Notes: generated from the sequence alone by a model not told the origin. A DNA stretch of 64,000 bases from Paracnuella aquatica (GCF_003332885.2 NZ_QOWJ01000001.1:1073453-1137452); one strand, 5' to 3'. Positions 1-8,831 are shown, numbered from the stretch's first letter. A program made the numbers and translations.

Positions 1-794
1 CCGAGCACGATCGTTATAATGAAATTGTGGCGGAGCTGCAGGAAGCTGCCCGCAGCAACCTCATTTTTGGATTGCATGTGCATGTGGGCATGGAAACCCG
101 CGAAATGGCGATGCATATTGCGAACAGCACCCGCTATTTTCTGCCGCATATTTATGCGCTGAGCACCAACTCGCCTTTTTGGGAAGGCCGCAAAACCGGG
201 TACAAATCTTTTCGCAGCAAGGTGTTTGATAAGTTCCCACGTACAGGCATACCCGAAGTGTTCGACAGTATTGAAGCGTACGATTGTTACCTGAAGTTGT
301 TGATCAAAACCAACTGTATTGACAATGGGAAAAAAATATGGTGGGACCTGCGGGTGCATCCATATTTCAACACCGTTGAATTCCGCATTTGCGATGTGCC
401 ACTGACCGTGAAAGAAACGGTGGCCATTGCGGCAATCTTTCAGGCGGTGTGTGCCAAAATATACAAGCTGCGCCTGCAGAACATGAACTTCATCCAGTAC
501 TCACGGCACCTGATCAACGAAAATAAATGGCGGGCCAGCCGCTATGGAATCGACGGCCGACTGATTGATTTTGGCAAAGAAGAAGAAATTGATACACGGG
601 TGTTGATTTACGAGCTGCTTGATTTCATTGACGACGTAGTAGACGGCTTGGGATCGAGGCACCACTTGCAGGAAGTGCACCGCATTTTGGAGGAGGGCAC
701 CGGCGCCGACCGACAGTTGGAAGTGTACGAGCAAACCGGTTCGCTGCAGGCAGTGGTGCAAATGATTGAGTCAAAATTCCTGGAGGGGATATAG
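1..794 (+). CDS. Carboxylate-amine ligase, GCS2/YbdK type (5' truncated)
   Basis: The reading frame is open from base 3, upstream of the first possible start (a GTG at 27), so the gene begins outside the window and about 110 N-terminal residues are missing compared with the usual ~370. The visible part carries the GCS2-family pattern: a catalytic-core strand 'LHVHVGMET', then 'ALSTNSPFWEG', 'GIPEVF' and 'WWDLRVHPYFNTVEFRICD'. The family joins a carboxylate to an amine using ATP; YbdK-type members have weak glutamate-cysteine ligase activity and mostly unknown true substrates. No signal peptide region is visible. A type 1 glutamine amidotransferase lies 4 kb downstream on the same strand, a pairing described for amidoligase clusters in bacteria. 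The family is secure; the substrate is unknown. Confidence 0.9.
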   Translation, partial: EHDRYNEIVAELQEAARSNLIFGLHVHVGMETREMAMHIANSTRYFLPHIYALSTNSPFWEGRKTGYKSFRSKVFDKFPRTGIPEVFDSIEAYDCYLKLLIKTNCIDNGKKIWWDLRVHPYFNTVEFRICDVPLTVKETVAIAAIFQAVCAKIYKLRLQNMNFIQYSRHLINENKWRASRYGIDGRLIDFGKEEEIDTRVLIYELLDFIDDVVDGLGSRHHLQEVHRILEEGTGADRQLEVYEQTGSLQAVVQMIESKFLEGI

Positions 795-887
795 CAAAAA
801 TTAATATTCGTGTTTCAATTTATTTAGTAGATTAGAGATGCCCTTGCAATCCTTTCAAAAAACCAGGCCTGGCTGGCCCCCGTTTTT

Positions 888-1151
888 ATGGCGCGGATTT
901 TTACCATCTTTTTTGAACACGAAAACACCACTTACAATGCAATGGTAAGTGTAAGGGAAACGCACCTGCTCACCGAGTATATCCTCAGCATTCCGGACGA
1001 CCGACTGGAGCGGCAATTGCCCTCCAACCGGTTGATCCAATTGGAAAGCGGCGAACTGGTATTTGTGCCGGGGCAATTGCAGCCGCCCAATTTGCTCATG
1101 CAAGCCATTTCCAAAGCCGTAGCCGAACATTTACAATTGGTGAAAAGCTAA
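888..1151 (+). CDS. Small hypothetical protein, 87 aa
   Basis: This is an unrecognised soluble protein. The ATG at 888 follows the ligase stop by 93 bases. The sequence looks like real protein: it begins 'MARIFTIFFEHENTTYNAMV', has evenly spread charged residues, and a C-terminal amphipathic stretch 'LLMQAISKAVAEHLQLV'. There is no signal peptide, membrane segment or cysteine motif. The pattern of a short beta-rich N-half with a helical end is compatible with a small single-domain protein. The opposite strand is also open here but gives an implausible composition. Function is not inferred. Confidence 0.6.
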   Translation: MARIFTIFFEHENTTYNAMVSVRETHLLTEYILSIPDDRLERQLPSNRLIQLESGELVFVPGQLQPPNLLMQAISKAVAEHLQLVKS

Positions 1152-1264
1152 ATTTCGTTTAGGCTTGCACGTTATTATAGCAAAGAGATTGCTGCCCGGT
1201 TTCTAAAGCGGAAAACTTCCATTGCCCCACTTATTGCCTATTTTCCCAATCACAACACACTCAC

Positions 1265-2917
1265 ATGCGAAAAATATGGAGCGCCGTGTTGCTAACGGCA
1301 GCTACTGGCGCCAGTGCACAAAGCCGCACCGACACGATCAAGTGGATACAGGAAACCTCCTCCTACTACGACCTGCAATACACCGCCGCCGAAGCCGATT
1401 CTGCGGTGGAATCGATGCGGGAATTTTACGATGCCTACCGCAACCTGCACAACCGCCTGGCGGTAAACGCACTGCCCTACCCTTTTGCATTTAAGCCGGC
1501 GCCTGTCGGTTTCAAAATGCCGCAACCGGCGGTAAAAAAAGCCATTCCGCTGCCGCAAAATGTATCCCTCCCGCAAAACCGGGAGGACCTCGCTTTTTAC
1601 TCTGTAGGCCAGCTGGCATCTCTGATCAAAAACAAAAAGATTACCTCTGTTGCGTTGACCGAGTTTTTCCTGCAGCGGCTGAAGAAATGGGACGACTCGT
1701 TGCATTGCGTTATTTCCTACACCGAGGAACTGGCCATGCAACAAGCAAGAAAAGCGGATGCTGAATTGGCGAAAGGCATTTACCGCGGACCGCTACACGG
1801 CATTCCTTACGGGTTGAAAGACCTGTTTGCCGTAAAAGGTACCCGCACCACCTGGGGCTCCACTCCGTACCGGGAACAGGTAATTGAAGAAGATGCGTTT
1901 GTGTACACCCAATTGCAAAAAGCCGGTGCGGTACTTTGTGCAAAGCTGTCGCTGGGTGCGCTGGCGTTTAACGACCTGTGGTTTGGCGGCCAAACCAAAA
2001 ATCCATGGAACCTGCGGCAAGGGTCCAGCGGCTCGTCGGCGGGTTCTGCAGCCGCTACTGCGGCGGGTTTGCTGCCCTTTGCCATCGGCACCGAAACCTG
2101 GGGTTCTATTGTTTCGCCATCAACTAGATGCGGCGCCACCGGGCTGCGCCCAACGTTTGGCGCCGTCAGCCGCAGCGGGGCAATGGTATTGAGCTGGAGC
2201 CTCGATAAAATCGGGCCCATTTGCCGCAGCGCGGCCGATTGTGCAATTGTTTTTGCAGCCATTAAAGGAACCGATGGCGTAGATCCATCTGCAGTGGCCT
2301 ATGCTTTCAATTACCCCGCTACTAAACCGGTGCGGAGCTTGCGGATTGCCTATGCGGCCAACTATTTCGACAAGCTGCCCCGCGAATCAGCCGAATGGCA
2401 GGCTTTGGAAGTGTTTAAAAAATTGAATCCGAATATTGAGGCAACTACCTTTCCCGATACGGCATATTTCCCTGCCGACATCATGAATATGGTTATTTCA
2501 GCCGAAGGTGCTGCTGCGTTTGATGAACTTACCCGCACCAGCCGCGACTCCCTGATAGAGCGGCAGGACAAAGGTTTTTGGCCCAATATCTTCAGGGCGT
2601 CGCGGCTGATACCTGCTGCCGAATACATTAATGCGAACCGATTTCGTGCAGCCTTGATCCGGCAAATGCACGACTTCATGCAGCAATGGGACGTGGTGAT
2701 CGTGCCCACTTTTTCAGGAAACCAATCGGCCATTACCAACCTGACGGGGCACCCGGCACTCGTGTTTCCCATTGGCTTCAGCAACCGCGGCAATCCGTTG
2801 AGCATTACATTGCTCGGCAACCTGTATGATGAAGGGTCGATTTTACAGGCGGGAAGCGCATTTCAGGATACTACCGATTTTAATAAAAAGCATCCGCCAC
2901 TTTTTGTCGGCAAATAA
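1265..2917 (+). CDS. Secreted amidase, amidase-signature family
   Basis: This is a 550-residue amide hydrolase. A cleavable signal peptide (about residues 1-19, ending 'ASAQ') indicates export to the periplasm. Residues 20-105 form an N-terminal extension; the amidase-signature domain follows. The Ser-cisSer-Lys triad can be placed: Lys185 in 'GIPYGLKDLFAV', cis-Ser257 in the Gly/Ser-rich 'GSSGSSAGSAAA', and nucleophile Ser281 in 'GTETWGSIVSPS'. The 24-residue Ser-Ser spacing matches peptide amidase. Family members hydrolyse C-terminal peptide amides, acyl-amides or aryl-amides; the substrate cannot be read. It is co-directional with the lipoprotein amidohydrolase that starts 133 bases downstream, suggesting linked breakdown of amide or urea-like compounds. 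Confidence 0.9.
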   Translation: MRKIWSAVLLTAATGASAQSRTDTIKWIQETSSYYDLQYTAAEADSAVESMREFYDAYRNLHNRLAVNALPYPFAFKPAPVGFKMPQPAVKKAIPLPQNVSLPQNREDLAFYSVGQLASLIKNKKITSVALTEFFLQRLKKWDDSLHCVISYTEELAMQQARKADAELAKGIYRGPLHGIPYGLKDLFAVKGTRTTWGSTPYREQVIEEDAFVYTQLQKAGAVLCAKLSLGALAFNDLWFGGQTKNPWNLRQGSSGSSAGSAAATAAGLLPFAIGTETWGSIVSPSTRCGATGLRPTFGAVSRSGAMVLSWSLDKIGPICRSAADCAIVFAAIKGTDGVDPSAVAYAFNYPATKPVRSLRIAYAANYFDKLPRESAEWQALEVFKKLNPNIEATTFPDTAYFPADIMNMVISAEGAAAFDELTRTSRDSLIERQDKGFWPNIFRASRLIPAAEYINANRFRAALIRQMHDFMQQWDVVIVPTFSGNQSAITNLTGHPALVFPIGFSNRGNPLSITLLGNLYDEGSILQAGSAFQDTTDFNKKHPPLFVGK

Positions 2918-3050
2918 ATACTACTGAACGCATTTCTTTGCTTTGCAAAACATCATGCGGTTGCATCAATCAGTGCTTGCTGCGATGCAGCAAACATTGA
3001 TGCCCGATTGTTTGTTGGAGCCAAACCAATTACAACATTTTTTTTCATTC

Positions 3051-4691
3051 ATGCACCGGAATATCATCCCGCTTTTTGCCCTACTTGTTACATCATTGCT
3101 TATTGGTTGCAACTCCAAAACAGGTGCAGACCTGCTGGTGTTCAACGCAAAAATTTACACCGTCGATTCGCTGTTTAGCACTGCACAGGCCATGGCCATC
3201 AAAGATGGAAAGATAATAGCCACCGGCACCGATGCCAGCATCAGGGAACGATTTACTGCGCCGGATACGCTGAATGCAGCGGGACGATTTATGTACCCCG
3301 GTTTTATTGATGCCCATGCGCATTTTTACCGCTATGGCCTTGGGTTGCAAACCGCCGACCTCACCGGCACACAAAGTTGGGAAGCGGCCCTCGCCAAACT
3401 CGATTCGTTTGCACAACAAAACACAGAAGGCTGGCTGGTTGGCCGCGGCTGGGATCAGAACGATTGGCCCAATAAAGCGTTTCCCACCAACGAAGCTTTA
3501 GATAAACTGTTCCCTACCCGCCCGGTGCTGCTGACCCGTGTGGATGGACATGCGGCGATTGCCAACAGCGCTGCGTTGAAATTTGCCAACGTAACTGCTG
3601 CTACCACGCTAACCGGCGGAACGGTAGTGACCAAAAACGGCACTGCAACCGGCCTGTTGATTGACAATGCAGTGGACCTGGTGGCATCGAAAATTCCGCC
3701 GGCCACACCGGCGCAGGTAGCGGCCGCATTGGACGATGCACAAAAAGCCTGTTTTGCTGTGGGCCTCACCACCGTTGACGATTGCGGACTCGATTACACC
3801 GAAATTCTTGCCATCGACAGCCTGCAAAAAAAGGGCGCACTCCAAATGCGGATATACGCTATGCTGAGCGATGCGCCGCGCAATTACGACTTTTTATTTA
3901 ACCGCGGTGCGATCAAAACGCCGCTCTTGAATGTCCGATCTTTTAAAGTATACGCCGATGGTGCATTGGGTTCGCGGGGTGCTTGCCTTTTGCAACCCTA
4001 CTCCGACCAGCCCGACTGGACTGGATTTTTGTTGAGCCCTGCATCGCATTTCGATTCGGTGGCAAGTGCCATTTACAATAAAGGGTTTCAAATGTGCACA
4101 CACGCTATTGGCGACTCGGGCAACCGCGTGGTGCTGGATATTTACGCAAAATACCTCAAAGGCACCAACGACCGCCGCTGGCGTATTGAACATGCGCAGG
4201 TGGTGAGCCCGTTGGATTTTGGAAAATTCGGCGCCTATAGCGTGGTGCCTTCGGTGCAGCCAACGCATGCCACATCTGATATGTACTGGGCCGGCGAACG
4301 GCTGGGCAGAGACCGCGAAAAAGGCGCTTATGCATACAAGCAATTGATGCAGCAAAACGGCTGGATCCCGCTGGGCACCGACTTCCCGGTGGAAGACATT
4401 TCGCCATTTAAAACTTTTTGTGCAGCCGTGTTTCGGCAGGATGCAAGGGGCTGGCCCGCTGGTGGCTACCAAACAGAAAACAGCTTAACCCGCCAGGAAG
4501 CACTCCGCGGCATGACGATCTGGGCTGCAAAGAGCAATTTTGAGGAAGGTGAAAAAGGCAGTTTGGAAAGGGGCAAATGGGCTGATTTTGTGTTGATGGA
4601 TGTGGACCTGATGCAAGCTAGCGCTGCCGAAATTTTGTCGGCACAAGTGCATGCAACATTTATTGGCGGCAAAAAAGTGCACGGTAAGTAA
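3051..4691 (+). CDS. Lipoprotein amidohydrolase, YtcJ-like
   Basis: This is a metal-dependent hydrolase of the amidohydrolase superfamily (amidohydro_3, YtcJ-like), 546 residues. I chose the ATG at 3051 over an in-frame TTG at 2943 because it directly opens a lipoprotein signal peptide with lipobox 'LLIGC' (Cys20); the upstream codons give no sensible protein. After the signal comes the beta-sandwich strand 'ADLLVFNAKIYTVD', then the metal-binding HxH in 'GFIDAHAHF' (His89, His91), then 'ICTHAIGDSG'-like and 'RIEHAQVV' segments with further metal or active-site histidines. Members hydrolyse N-substituted formamides or related amides. Lipid anchoring suggests periplasmic or outer-membrane action, like the exported amidase just upstream. 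Confidence 0.88.
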   Translation: MHRNIIPLFALLVTSLLIGCNSKTGADLLVFNAKIYTVDSLFSTAQAMAIKDGKIIATGTDASIRERFTAPDTLNAAGRFMYPGFIDAHAHFYRYGLGLQTADLTGTQSWEAALAKLDSFAQQNTEGWLVGRGWDQNDWPNKAFPTNEALDKLFPTRPVLLTRVDGHAAIANSAALKFANVTAATTLTGGTVVTKNGTATGLLIDNAVDLVASKIPPATPAQVAAALDDAQKACFAVGLTTVDDCGLDYTEILAIDSLQKKGALQMRIYAMLSDAPRNYDFLFNRGAIKTPLLNVRSFKVYADGALGSRGACLLQPYSDQPDWTGFLLSPASHFDSVASAIYNKGFQMCTHAIGDSGNRVVLDIYAKYLKGTNDRRWRIEHAQVVSPLDFGKFGAYSVVPSVQPTHATSDMYWAGERLGRDREKGAYAYKQLMQQNGWIPLGTDFPVEDISPFKTFCAAVFRQDARGWPAGGYQTENSLTRQEALRGMTIWAAKSNFEEGEKGSLERGKWADFVLMDVDLMQASAAEILSAQVHATFIGGKKVHGK

Positions 4692-4767
4692 ACACATTTT
4701 TACCCTAAATAGACACCTGCAATAAAGCAACAAAAGGCGGCCAAAAAACCAAAAAATTTTAGTTGCG

Positions 4768-4775
4768 TACTTTTG
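4768..4775 (+). promoter_or_regulatory. Bacteroidota -7 promoter box, near-leaderless start
   Basis: TACTTTTG matches the Bacteroidota -7 consensus TANNTTTG. The ATG of the glutamine amidotransferase gene follows after only seven bases (ATG at 4783), so the transcript would have almost no leader. No clear -33 TTG element is visible about 20 bases upstream. Confidence 0.55.
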
Positions 4776-4782
4776 CGCCTTC

Positions 4783-5616
4783 ATGAATGTACGCATAGCA
4801 ATTTTGGACCTTTATGAAGGCTATCCCAACCAGGGCATGCGCTGCCTGCGCGACATCATCCGTCAATGGAGCGAATTTCATGCGCATACGGTGCATGTAG
4901 ATGAATTTGAGGTACGCATCAAACAGGAAGTGCCCGATCTCAACTACGACATATATATTTCTACTGGCGGTCCCGGCAGCCCTATCGACAGCGAAGGATC
5001 GGATTGGGAACGGGCTTATTTTGGCTGGTTGCGGTCGGTGGAAAGCTGGAACAACAACCCGCATATTGCGCCCAAAAAGTTTGTGTTCCTCATCTGCCAT
5101 TCCTTCCAGTTAGTGTGCCGCGATTATGGCATTGCCGAAGTGTGCAAACGGAAGTCCACTTCCTTTGGCGTGTTTCCGGTGCACATCACACCGGGCGGCC
5201 ACCACGATTCGTTGTTCAAAGCCCTGAACGATCCATTTTACATAGTCGACAGCCGCGACTGGCAGGTGATTCATCCCGACTGGGACCTGATCCGCAAAAT
5301 GGGCGCCCATATTTTATGCATTGAAAAATACCGGCCGCATGTGCCTTATGTGCAGGCCATCATGGGTATGCGCTTTTCGCCGTGGATGGTGGGCACGCAA
5401 TTTCACCCCGAGGCAGATGCGCCGGGCATGAGTGCTTACCTGCAAAACGAGCAGCGAAAAGAAATGGTGATCGAGCAACATGGCCTGGCCAAATGGGAAA
5501 GCATGGTGGAACAATTGAACGACCCCGACAAGATCATGTGGACCTATGCCCATGTGTTGCCCAATTTTTTAGATGGCGCAGTGCGGCATTTAACAGCAAA
5601 CCCTACACACAATTAG
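4783..5616 (+). CDS. Type 1 glutamine amidotransferase (GMP-synthase-like)
   Basis: This is a 277-residue class I glutamine amidotransferase. The oxyanion strand 'STGGPGSP', nucleophile Cys105 in 'FLICHSFQL', and the His208/Glu210 pair in 'GTQFHPEAD' form a complete triad, so it should hydrolyse glutamine and pass ammonia to a partner synthetase. No synthetase domain is fused. Compared with the guaA N-domain it has a long C-terminal tail (residues 225-277). The start is set by the ATG just after a promoter box. In other bacteria such stand-alone domains sit beside GCS2-type and ATP-grasp ligases; here the GCS2 ligase is 4 kb upstream. The partner acceptor is unknown. Confidence 0.88.
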   Translation: MNVRIAILDLYEGYPNQGMRCLRDIIRQWSEFHAHTVHVDEFEVRIKQEVPDLNYDIYISTGGPGSPIDSEGSDWERAYFGWLRSVESWNNNPHIAPKKFVFLICHSFQLVCRDYGIAEVCKRKSTSFGVFPVHITPGGHHDSLFKALNDPFYIVDSRDWQVIHPDWDLIRKMGAHILCIEKYRPHVPYVQAIMGMRFSPWMVGTQFHPEADAPGMSAYLQNEQRKEMVIEQHGLAKWESMVEQLNDPDKIMWTYAHVLPNFLDGAVRHLTANPTHN

Positions 5617-5632
5617 TCGAACAATTTTTTAC

Positions 5633-5977
5633 ATGTACACAGTTTACGGACTGGCCAATTGCGATACTGTACGCAAGGCAATAAAATGGTTGAAAGAAAT
5701 AAACCAATCTTTCCAGTTTCACGATTTTCGGAAAGACGGCATCGACGCAGAAAAAATAAATGACTGGGTATCGCAAATGGGCGTTGCTGTTTTATTGAAT
5801 AAAAAAAGTGCCACCTGGCGTGGACTTGGTGAAGCGGAGCAAGCGGAAGCAGCAACAGAGCGAGGTGCTATCCAGTTAATGGCACAGCACCCCGCACTCA
5901 TCAAACGGCCTGTAGTGGAACAGGAGGGTAAACTGGTTGCTGTGGGCTTTCCGGCAGCGGGTCTCGGTGCTGTTTAA
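5633..5977 (+). CDS. ArsC/Spx-family protein, YffB-like
   Basis: This 114-residue protein has a thioredoxin-like fold of the ArsC/Spx superfamily. It opens with 'MYTVYGLANCDTVRKAIKWL', where the single Cys10 and the following 'DTVRKA' match YffB-type proteins rather than the CX2C of Spx. 'HDFRKDGID' and 'LLNKKSATWRGL' are the usual second and third blocks, followed by 'IKRPVVEQEGKLVAVGF'. Length equals the family norm. YffB-like proteins bind glutathione or act as thiol oxidoreductases with no proven arsenate reductase role. It begins 16 bases after the amidotransferase stop, so the two are probably co-transcribed. Confidence 0.87.
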   Translation: MYTVYGLANCDTVRKAIKWLKEINQSFQFHDFRKDGIDAEKINDWVSQMGVAVLLNKKSATWRGLGEAEQAEAATERGAIQLMAQHPALIKRPVVEQEGKLVAVGFPAAGLGAV

Positions 5978-6032
5978 ATAAAACAACACAATAAAATTAA
6001 ATTCCGGCGGCGGCGTCAGGTTTTGTAAACAA

Positions 6033-6182
6033 ATGGCATTACCTTTGCCGCCTTCAAACCGCTTATTGACCAAACCCGGTGCCGTAAGACCGTGGATTGG
6101 AAAGGTGAGCAAAAGGCTCAAAGGCGTTACAGATAACAAAGGCAGGGATTTTTACACCGACTTTTTTTCTGCATCCTCTTGA
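6033..6182 (+). other. Candidate small ORF in the queA leader, 49 codons
   Basis: An open frame from ATG 6033 to TGA 6180-6182 starts 'MALPLPPSNRLLTKPGAVRP' and is rich in Lys and Arg, with 'WIGKVSKRLKG' in the middle. It lies alone in the 260-base gap before queA. Against it, a good -7 box (6040-6047) overlaps its first codons, which would place transcription start after its ATG. It may be chance; no family is recognised. Confidence 0.2.
6040..6047 (+). promoter_or_regulatory. Candidate -7 promoter box upstream of queA
   Basis: TACCTTTG followed by 'CCGCC' fits TANNTTTG and resembles the box before mnmA (TACCTTTGCCGC at 40434). If it drives queA, the mRNA carries an unusually long leader of about 185 bases (6053-6237) of unknown content. 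Confidence 0.4.
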
Positions 6183-6237
6183 AACTTTAGCCCCGGGTTT
6201 CGCGTCATGAGGCATAAAACAACTGTAACAACAGCCC

Positions 6238-7287
6238 ATGAAGCTTTCTCAATTTAAGTTTGACCTCCCACTCAACCTCATTGCTCAAAATCCGGCCAAG
6301 AAACGCGAAGACTCACGCCTGATGGTGGTGGACCGCAAGACCGGTAACATCGAAAACAAATACTTCCGCGACATCCTCGACTACTTCGATGACAAAGATG
6401 TTTTTGTGGTAAACAATACCAAGGTTTTTCCCGCAAGAATGTACGGCCGGAAGGAAAAAACCGGTGCCAAGATCGAAGTGTTTTTGCTGCGCGAACTGAA
6501 CAAGGAACACAACCTGTGGGATGTAATCGTTGATCCCGCAAGAAAGATCCGTGTTGGGAACAAACTGTATTTTGGCGACAGCGAAGACCTGGTTGCTGAG
6601 GTAATTGACAACACCACTTCGCGTGGACGCACCATCAAGTTTTTGTTTGATGGCACCGACGAAGAGTTCCGACAGGTTTTGGAAAAACATGGTGAAACCC
6701 CGCTCCCTAAATACATCAAGCGCAAACCCGATGAAGAAGACCGCGAACGCTACCAAACGGTGTATGCGAAGCACGAAGGTGCTGTAGCGGCGCCCACTGC
6801 CGGCCTGCATTTCAGCCGCGAACTGATCAAGCGTTGCGAGATCAAGGGCATCCGTTTTTCGGAAGTAACCCTGCACACCGGCCTCGGCACGTTCCGCCCC
6901 ATTGAGGTGGAAGACCTGAGCAAGCACAAGATGGATGCAGAGTACTACCGCATTGAAGAAGCGGCCTGCAAAATTGTAAACAAAGCAAAGGAAACTTCAC
7001 ACCGCATTTGCTCTATTGGTACTACTACCATGCGGGCTTTGGAATCTTCGTTTACTGCGCAAAAATTGCTGAAGCCATCGGAAGGCTGGACCAACACTTT
7101 TATCCACCCGCCGTACGATTTTTCAATTGCCGACTCGCTGGTGACCAATTTTCACCTGCCTAAAACTTCCCTGCTCATCATGACCTGCGCTTTTGCCGGT
7201 TACGACCTGACCATGGAAGCGTACAAAAAAGCGATCAAGGATAAGTATCGTTTCTTTAGCTACGGCGATGCGATGCTGGTAATCTAA
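6238..7287 (+). CDS. queA: S-adenosylmethionine:tRNA ribosyltransferase-isomerase QueA
   Basis: QueA moves the ribosyl group of S-adenosylmethionine onto 7-aminomethyl-7-deazaguanine at the tRNA wobble position, giving epoxyqueuosine. The 349-residue length is normal. Diagnostic blocks are present in order: '[20 protein letters not shown]', '[18 protein letters not shown]', '[13 protein letters not shown]', '[13 protein letters not shown]', '[10 protein letters not shown]', '[18 protein letters not shown]' and a C-terminal '[12 protein letters not shown]'. It is a cytoplasmic enzyme. It stands alone, preceded by a 260-base gap and followed by a strong terminator. No other queuosine gene is in the window. 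Confidence 0.98.
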   Translation: MKLSQFKFDLPLNLIAQNPAKKREDSRLMVVDRKTGNIENKYFRDILDYFDDKDVFVVNNTKVFPARMYGRKEKTGAKIEVFLLRELNKEHNLWDVIVDPARKIRVGNKLYFGDSEDLVAEVIDNTTSRGRTIKFLFDGTDEEFRQVLEKHGETPLPKYIKRKPDEEDRERYQTVYAKHEGAVAAPTAGLHFSRELIKRCEIKGIRFSEVTLHTGLGTFRPIEVEDLSKHKMDAEYYRIEEAACKIVNKAKETSHRICSIGTTTMRALESSFTAQKLLKPSEGWTNTFIHPPYDFSIADSLVTNFHLPKTSLLIMTCAFAGYDLTMEAYKKAIKDKYRFFSYGDAMLVI

Positions 7288-7331
7288 AAGAACCCGGATT
7301 TTTAGGTTTTGAACAGATAATTTTGGAATAG

Positions 7332-7360
7332 AAAGAGGCGCTCATTGAGCGCCTCTTTTG
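7332..7360 (+). terminator. Rho-independent terminator after queA
   Basis: The arms AAAGAGGCGCTC and GAGCGCCTCTTT form a 12-bp stem with a very short loop and end in TTTTG. It sits 45 bases after queA, between convergent queA and aspartate kinase, and may stop transcription from both sides. Confidence 0.85.
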
Positions 7361-7437
7361 TTATTATTTGACGGAATAAATCTTTAAATCAAACTCCAAT
7401 AAATTAATCCTTCAAAATCCGATTAATCCAAGTTCTA

Positions 7438-8757
7438 TTACAACTTAAATACACCACTGTTGATCTTCTGCAGCACTTCTGTTTTTTGCGTTGCGGGCAC
7501 CAGGATGGAAATGTTGTGCGGGCTGCCGCCGTAAGAAACCATGCGTACTTCCACATCGGTCAGGCTGTTGAACACATCTTGCAGCGTCTGTGTATTGTCG
7601 GCAATTTCGTTGCCCACAATCGACACGATGGTCATGTTGCCTTCGGTTTCAACAGAGCCCAGTGCTTCCAGTTCTTTGCGGATCTGCGGCAGTGCGCTGT
7701 CGCTATCAATGGTCACCGATACAGCTACTTCCGAAGTGGTGATCATGTCGATCGGTGTGCGGTATTTTTCAAAGATTTCAAACACTTTGCGCAGGAAACC
7801 GTAAGCCAGCAACATGCGGCTGCTCTTGATGTTTACTGCAGTGATGCCGTCTTTTGCAGCCACCGCTTTCACCCCTTTCGATGCAGCTTCTGAAGTGATG
7901 GTGGTACCTTTTGCTTCGGGCTCCATGGTGTTGAGCAACTTTACGGGCACTTTGTATTGCTGTGCGGGCCAGATAGATGCAGGGTGCAGAATTTTGGCAC
8001 CGAAATAAGCCAGTTCTGCTGCCTCATCAAAGCTTAGTTGCTCGATGGGAAGGGTTTTGTTTACTACCCTTGGATCGTTGTTGTGCATGCCGCTAATGTC
8101 GGTCCAGATTTCACAAACCGAAGCCTGGATGGCAGCAGCAACCAACGATGCGGTGTAATCAGATCCGCCACGTTTAAGGTTGTCCACTTCACCCCTGGCG
8201 TTGCGGCAAATATATCCTTGCGTGATGATCAGTTTTTTCTCGGGATGCTGTGCCAGCAAGCCTTTGAGGTTTTTGCTGATCTGCGGCACCGGCGGTTCGT
8301 CGTTTTCGTCAATCACCATAAAGTTCAGCGCCGGGAGCAGCAGGTGGTCAATGCCCTGCTCCTCGAGGTACACCGAAAACAATTTAGTGGAAATAAGCTC
8401 ACCTTGCGCCAGGATGTCTTTGCTCAGGGCTTCGCTGTATGATATTTTCAGGATGATGTTCAGAAATTCGAAATGTTCCTGCAGGATGGCTTTGGCTTTG
8501 GCCAGCGCTGCTTCGCTTTGCACTAGTTCCTTAATGAACTCCTGGTATTTTGCTTCCAGCGTATCGATCTTCTCCTTTGCTTCTTCCCGTTTCTGCGCAG
8601 CCAGCAGGGTTGCAATTTCTACCAACGAGTTTGTAGTACCCGACACTGCACTCAACACAACGATCTTTGGATCGCTGTCTTTGGTGATCAGTTGGGCCAC
8701 GTCGTGCATGCGTTGCGGCTTACCTACCGAGGTGCCGCCGAACTTCATTATTTTCAT
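7438..8757 (-). CDS. Aspartate kinase, monofunctional
   Basis: This 439-residue enzyme phosphorylates aspartate in the first step of the lysine, threonine and methionine pathway. The N-terminus 'MKIMKFGGTSVGKPQRM' is the family signature (KFGGTS at residues 5-10). The amino-acid kinase core continues with 'VVLSAVSGTTNSLVEIA', 'SEALSKDILAQGELIS', 'RGGSDYTASLVAAAI' and 'EIWTDISGMHNNDPR'. Two ACT-type regulatory segments occupy about residues 300-439 ('DMITTSEVAVSVTID', 'IVSIVGNEIAD'), implying feedback by an end-product amino acid. There is no homoserine dehydrogenase fusion, unlike the bifunctional ThrA form. I leave the symbol blank because lysC and thrA-like isozymes cannot be separated here. 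Confidence 0.95.
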   Translation of the reverse strand: MKIMKFGGTSVGKPQRMHDVAQLITKDSDPKIVVLSAVSGTTNSLVEIATLLAAQKREEAKEKIDTLEAKYQEFIKELVQSEAALAKAKAILQEHFEFLNIILKISYSEALSKDILAQGELISTKLFSVYLEEQGIDHLLLPALNFMVIDENDEPPVPQISKNLKGLLAQHPEKKLIITQGYICRNARGEVDNLKRGGSDYTASLVAAAIQASVCEIWTDISGMHNNDPRVVNKTLPIEQLSFDEAAELAYFGAKILHPASIWPAQQYKVPVKLLNTMEPEAKGTTITSEAASKGVKAVAAKDGITAVNIKSSRMLLAYGFLRKVFEIFEKYRTPIDMITTSEVAVSVTIDSDSALPQIRKELEALGSVETEGNMTIVSIVGNEIADNTQTLQDVFNSLTDVEVRMVSYGGSPHNISILVPATQKTEVLQKINSGVFKL

Positions 8758-8798
8758 AAACCGGTCCCTGTAAATGCAGGATTTTTTTTGATGAGGTG

Positions 8799-8806
8799 CA
8801 AAAATA
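8799..8806 (-). promoter_or_regulatory. -7 promoter box for aspartate kinase
   Basis: On the minus strand this reads TATTTTTG, a match to TANNTTTG, about 40 bases before the aspartate kinase ATG. It gives a leader of roughly 35 bases. Confidence 0.5.
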
Positions 8807-8831
8807 GCTACACATTATTAAATAAACGGCA

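Noticed and set aside
2943-3050. Earlier TTG start for the lipoprotein amidohydrolase
   Set aside because: It would put 36 residues before the lipoprotein signal peptide and destroy export; the ATG at 3051 fits.
6048-6237. preQ1 or SAM riboswitch before queA
   Set aside because: I looked for the known conserved cores and did not find them; only an unexplained leader is reported.
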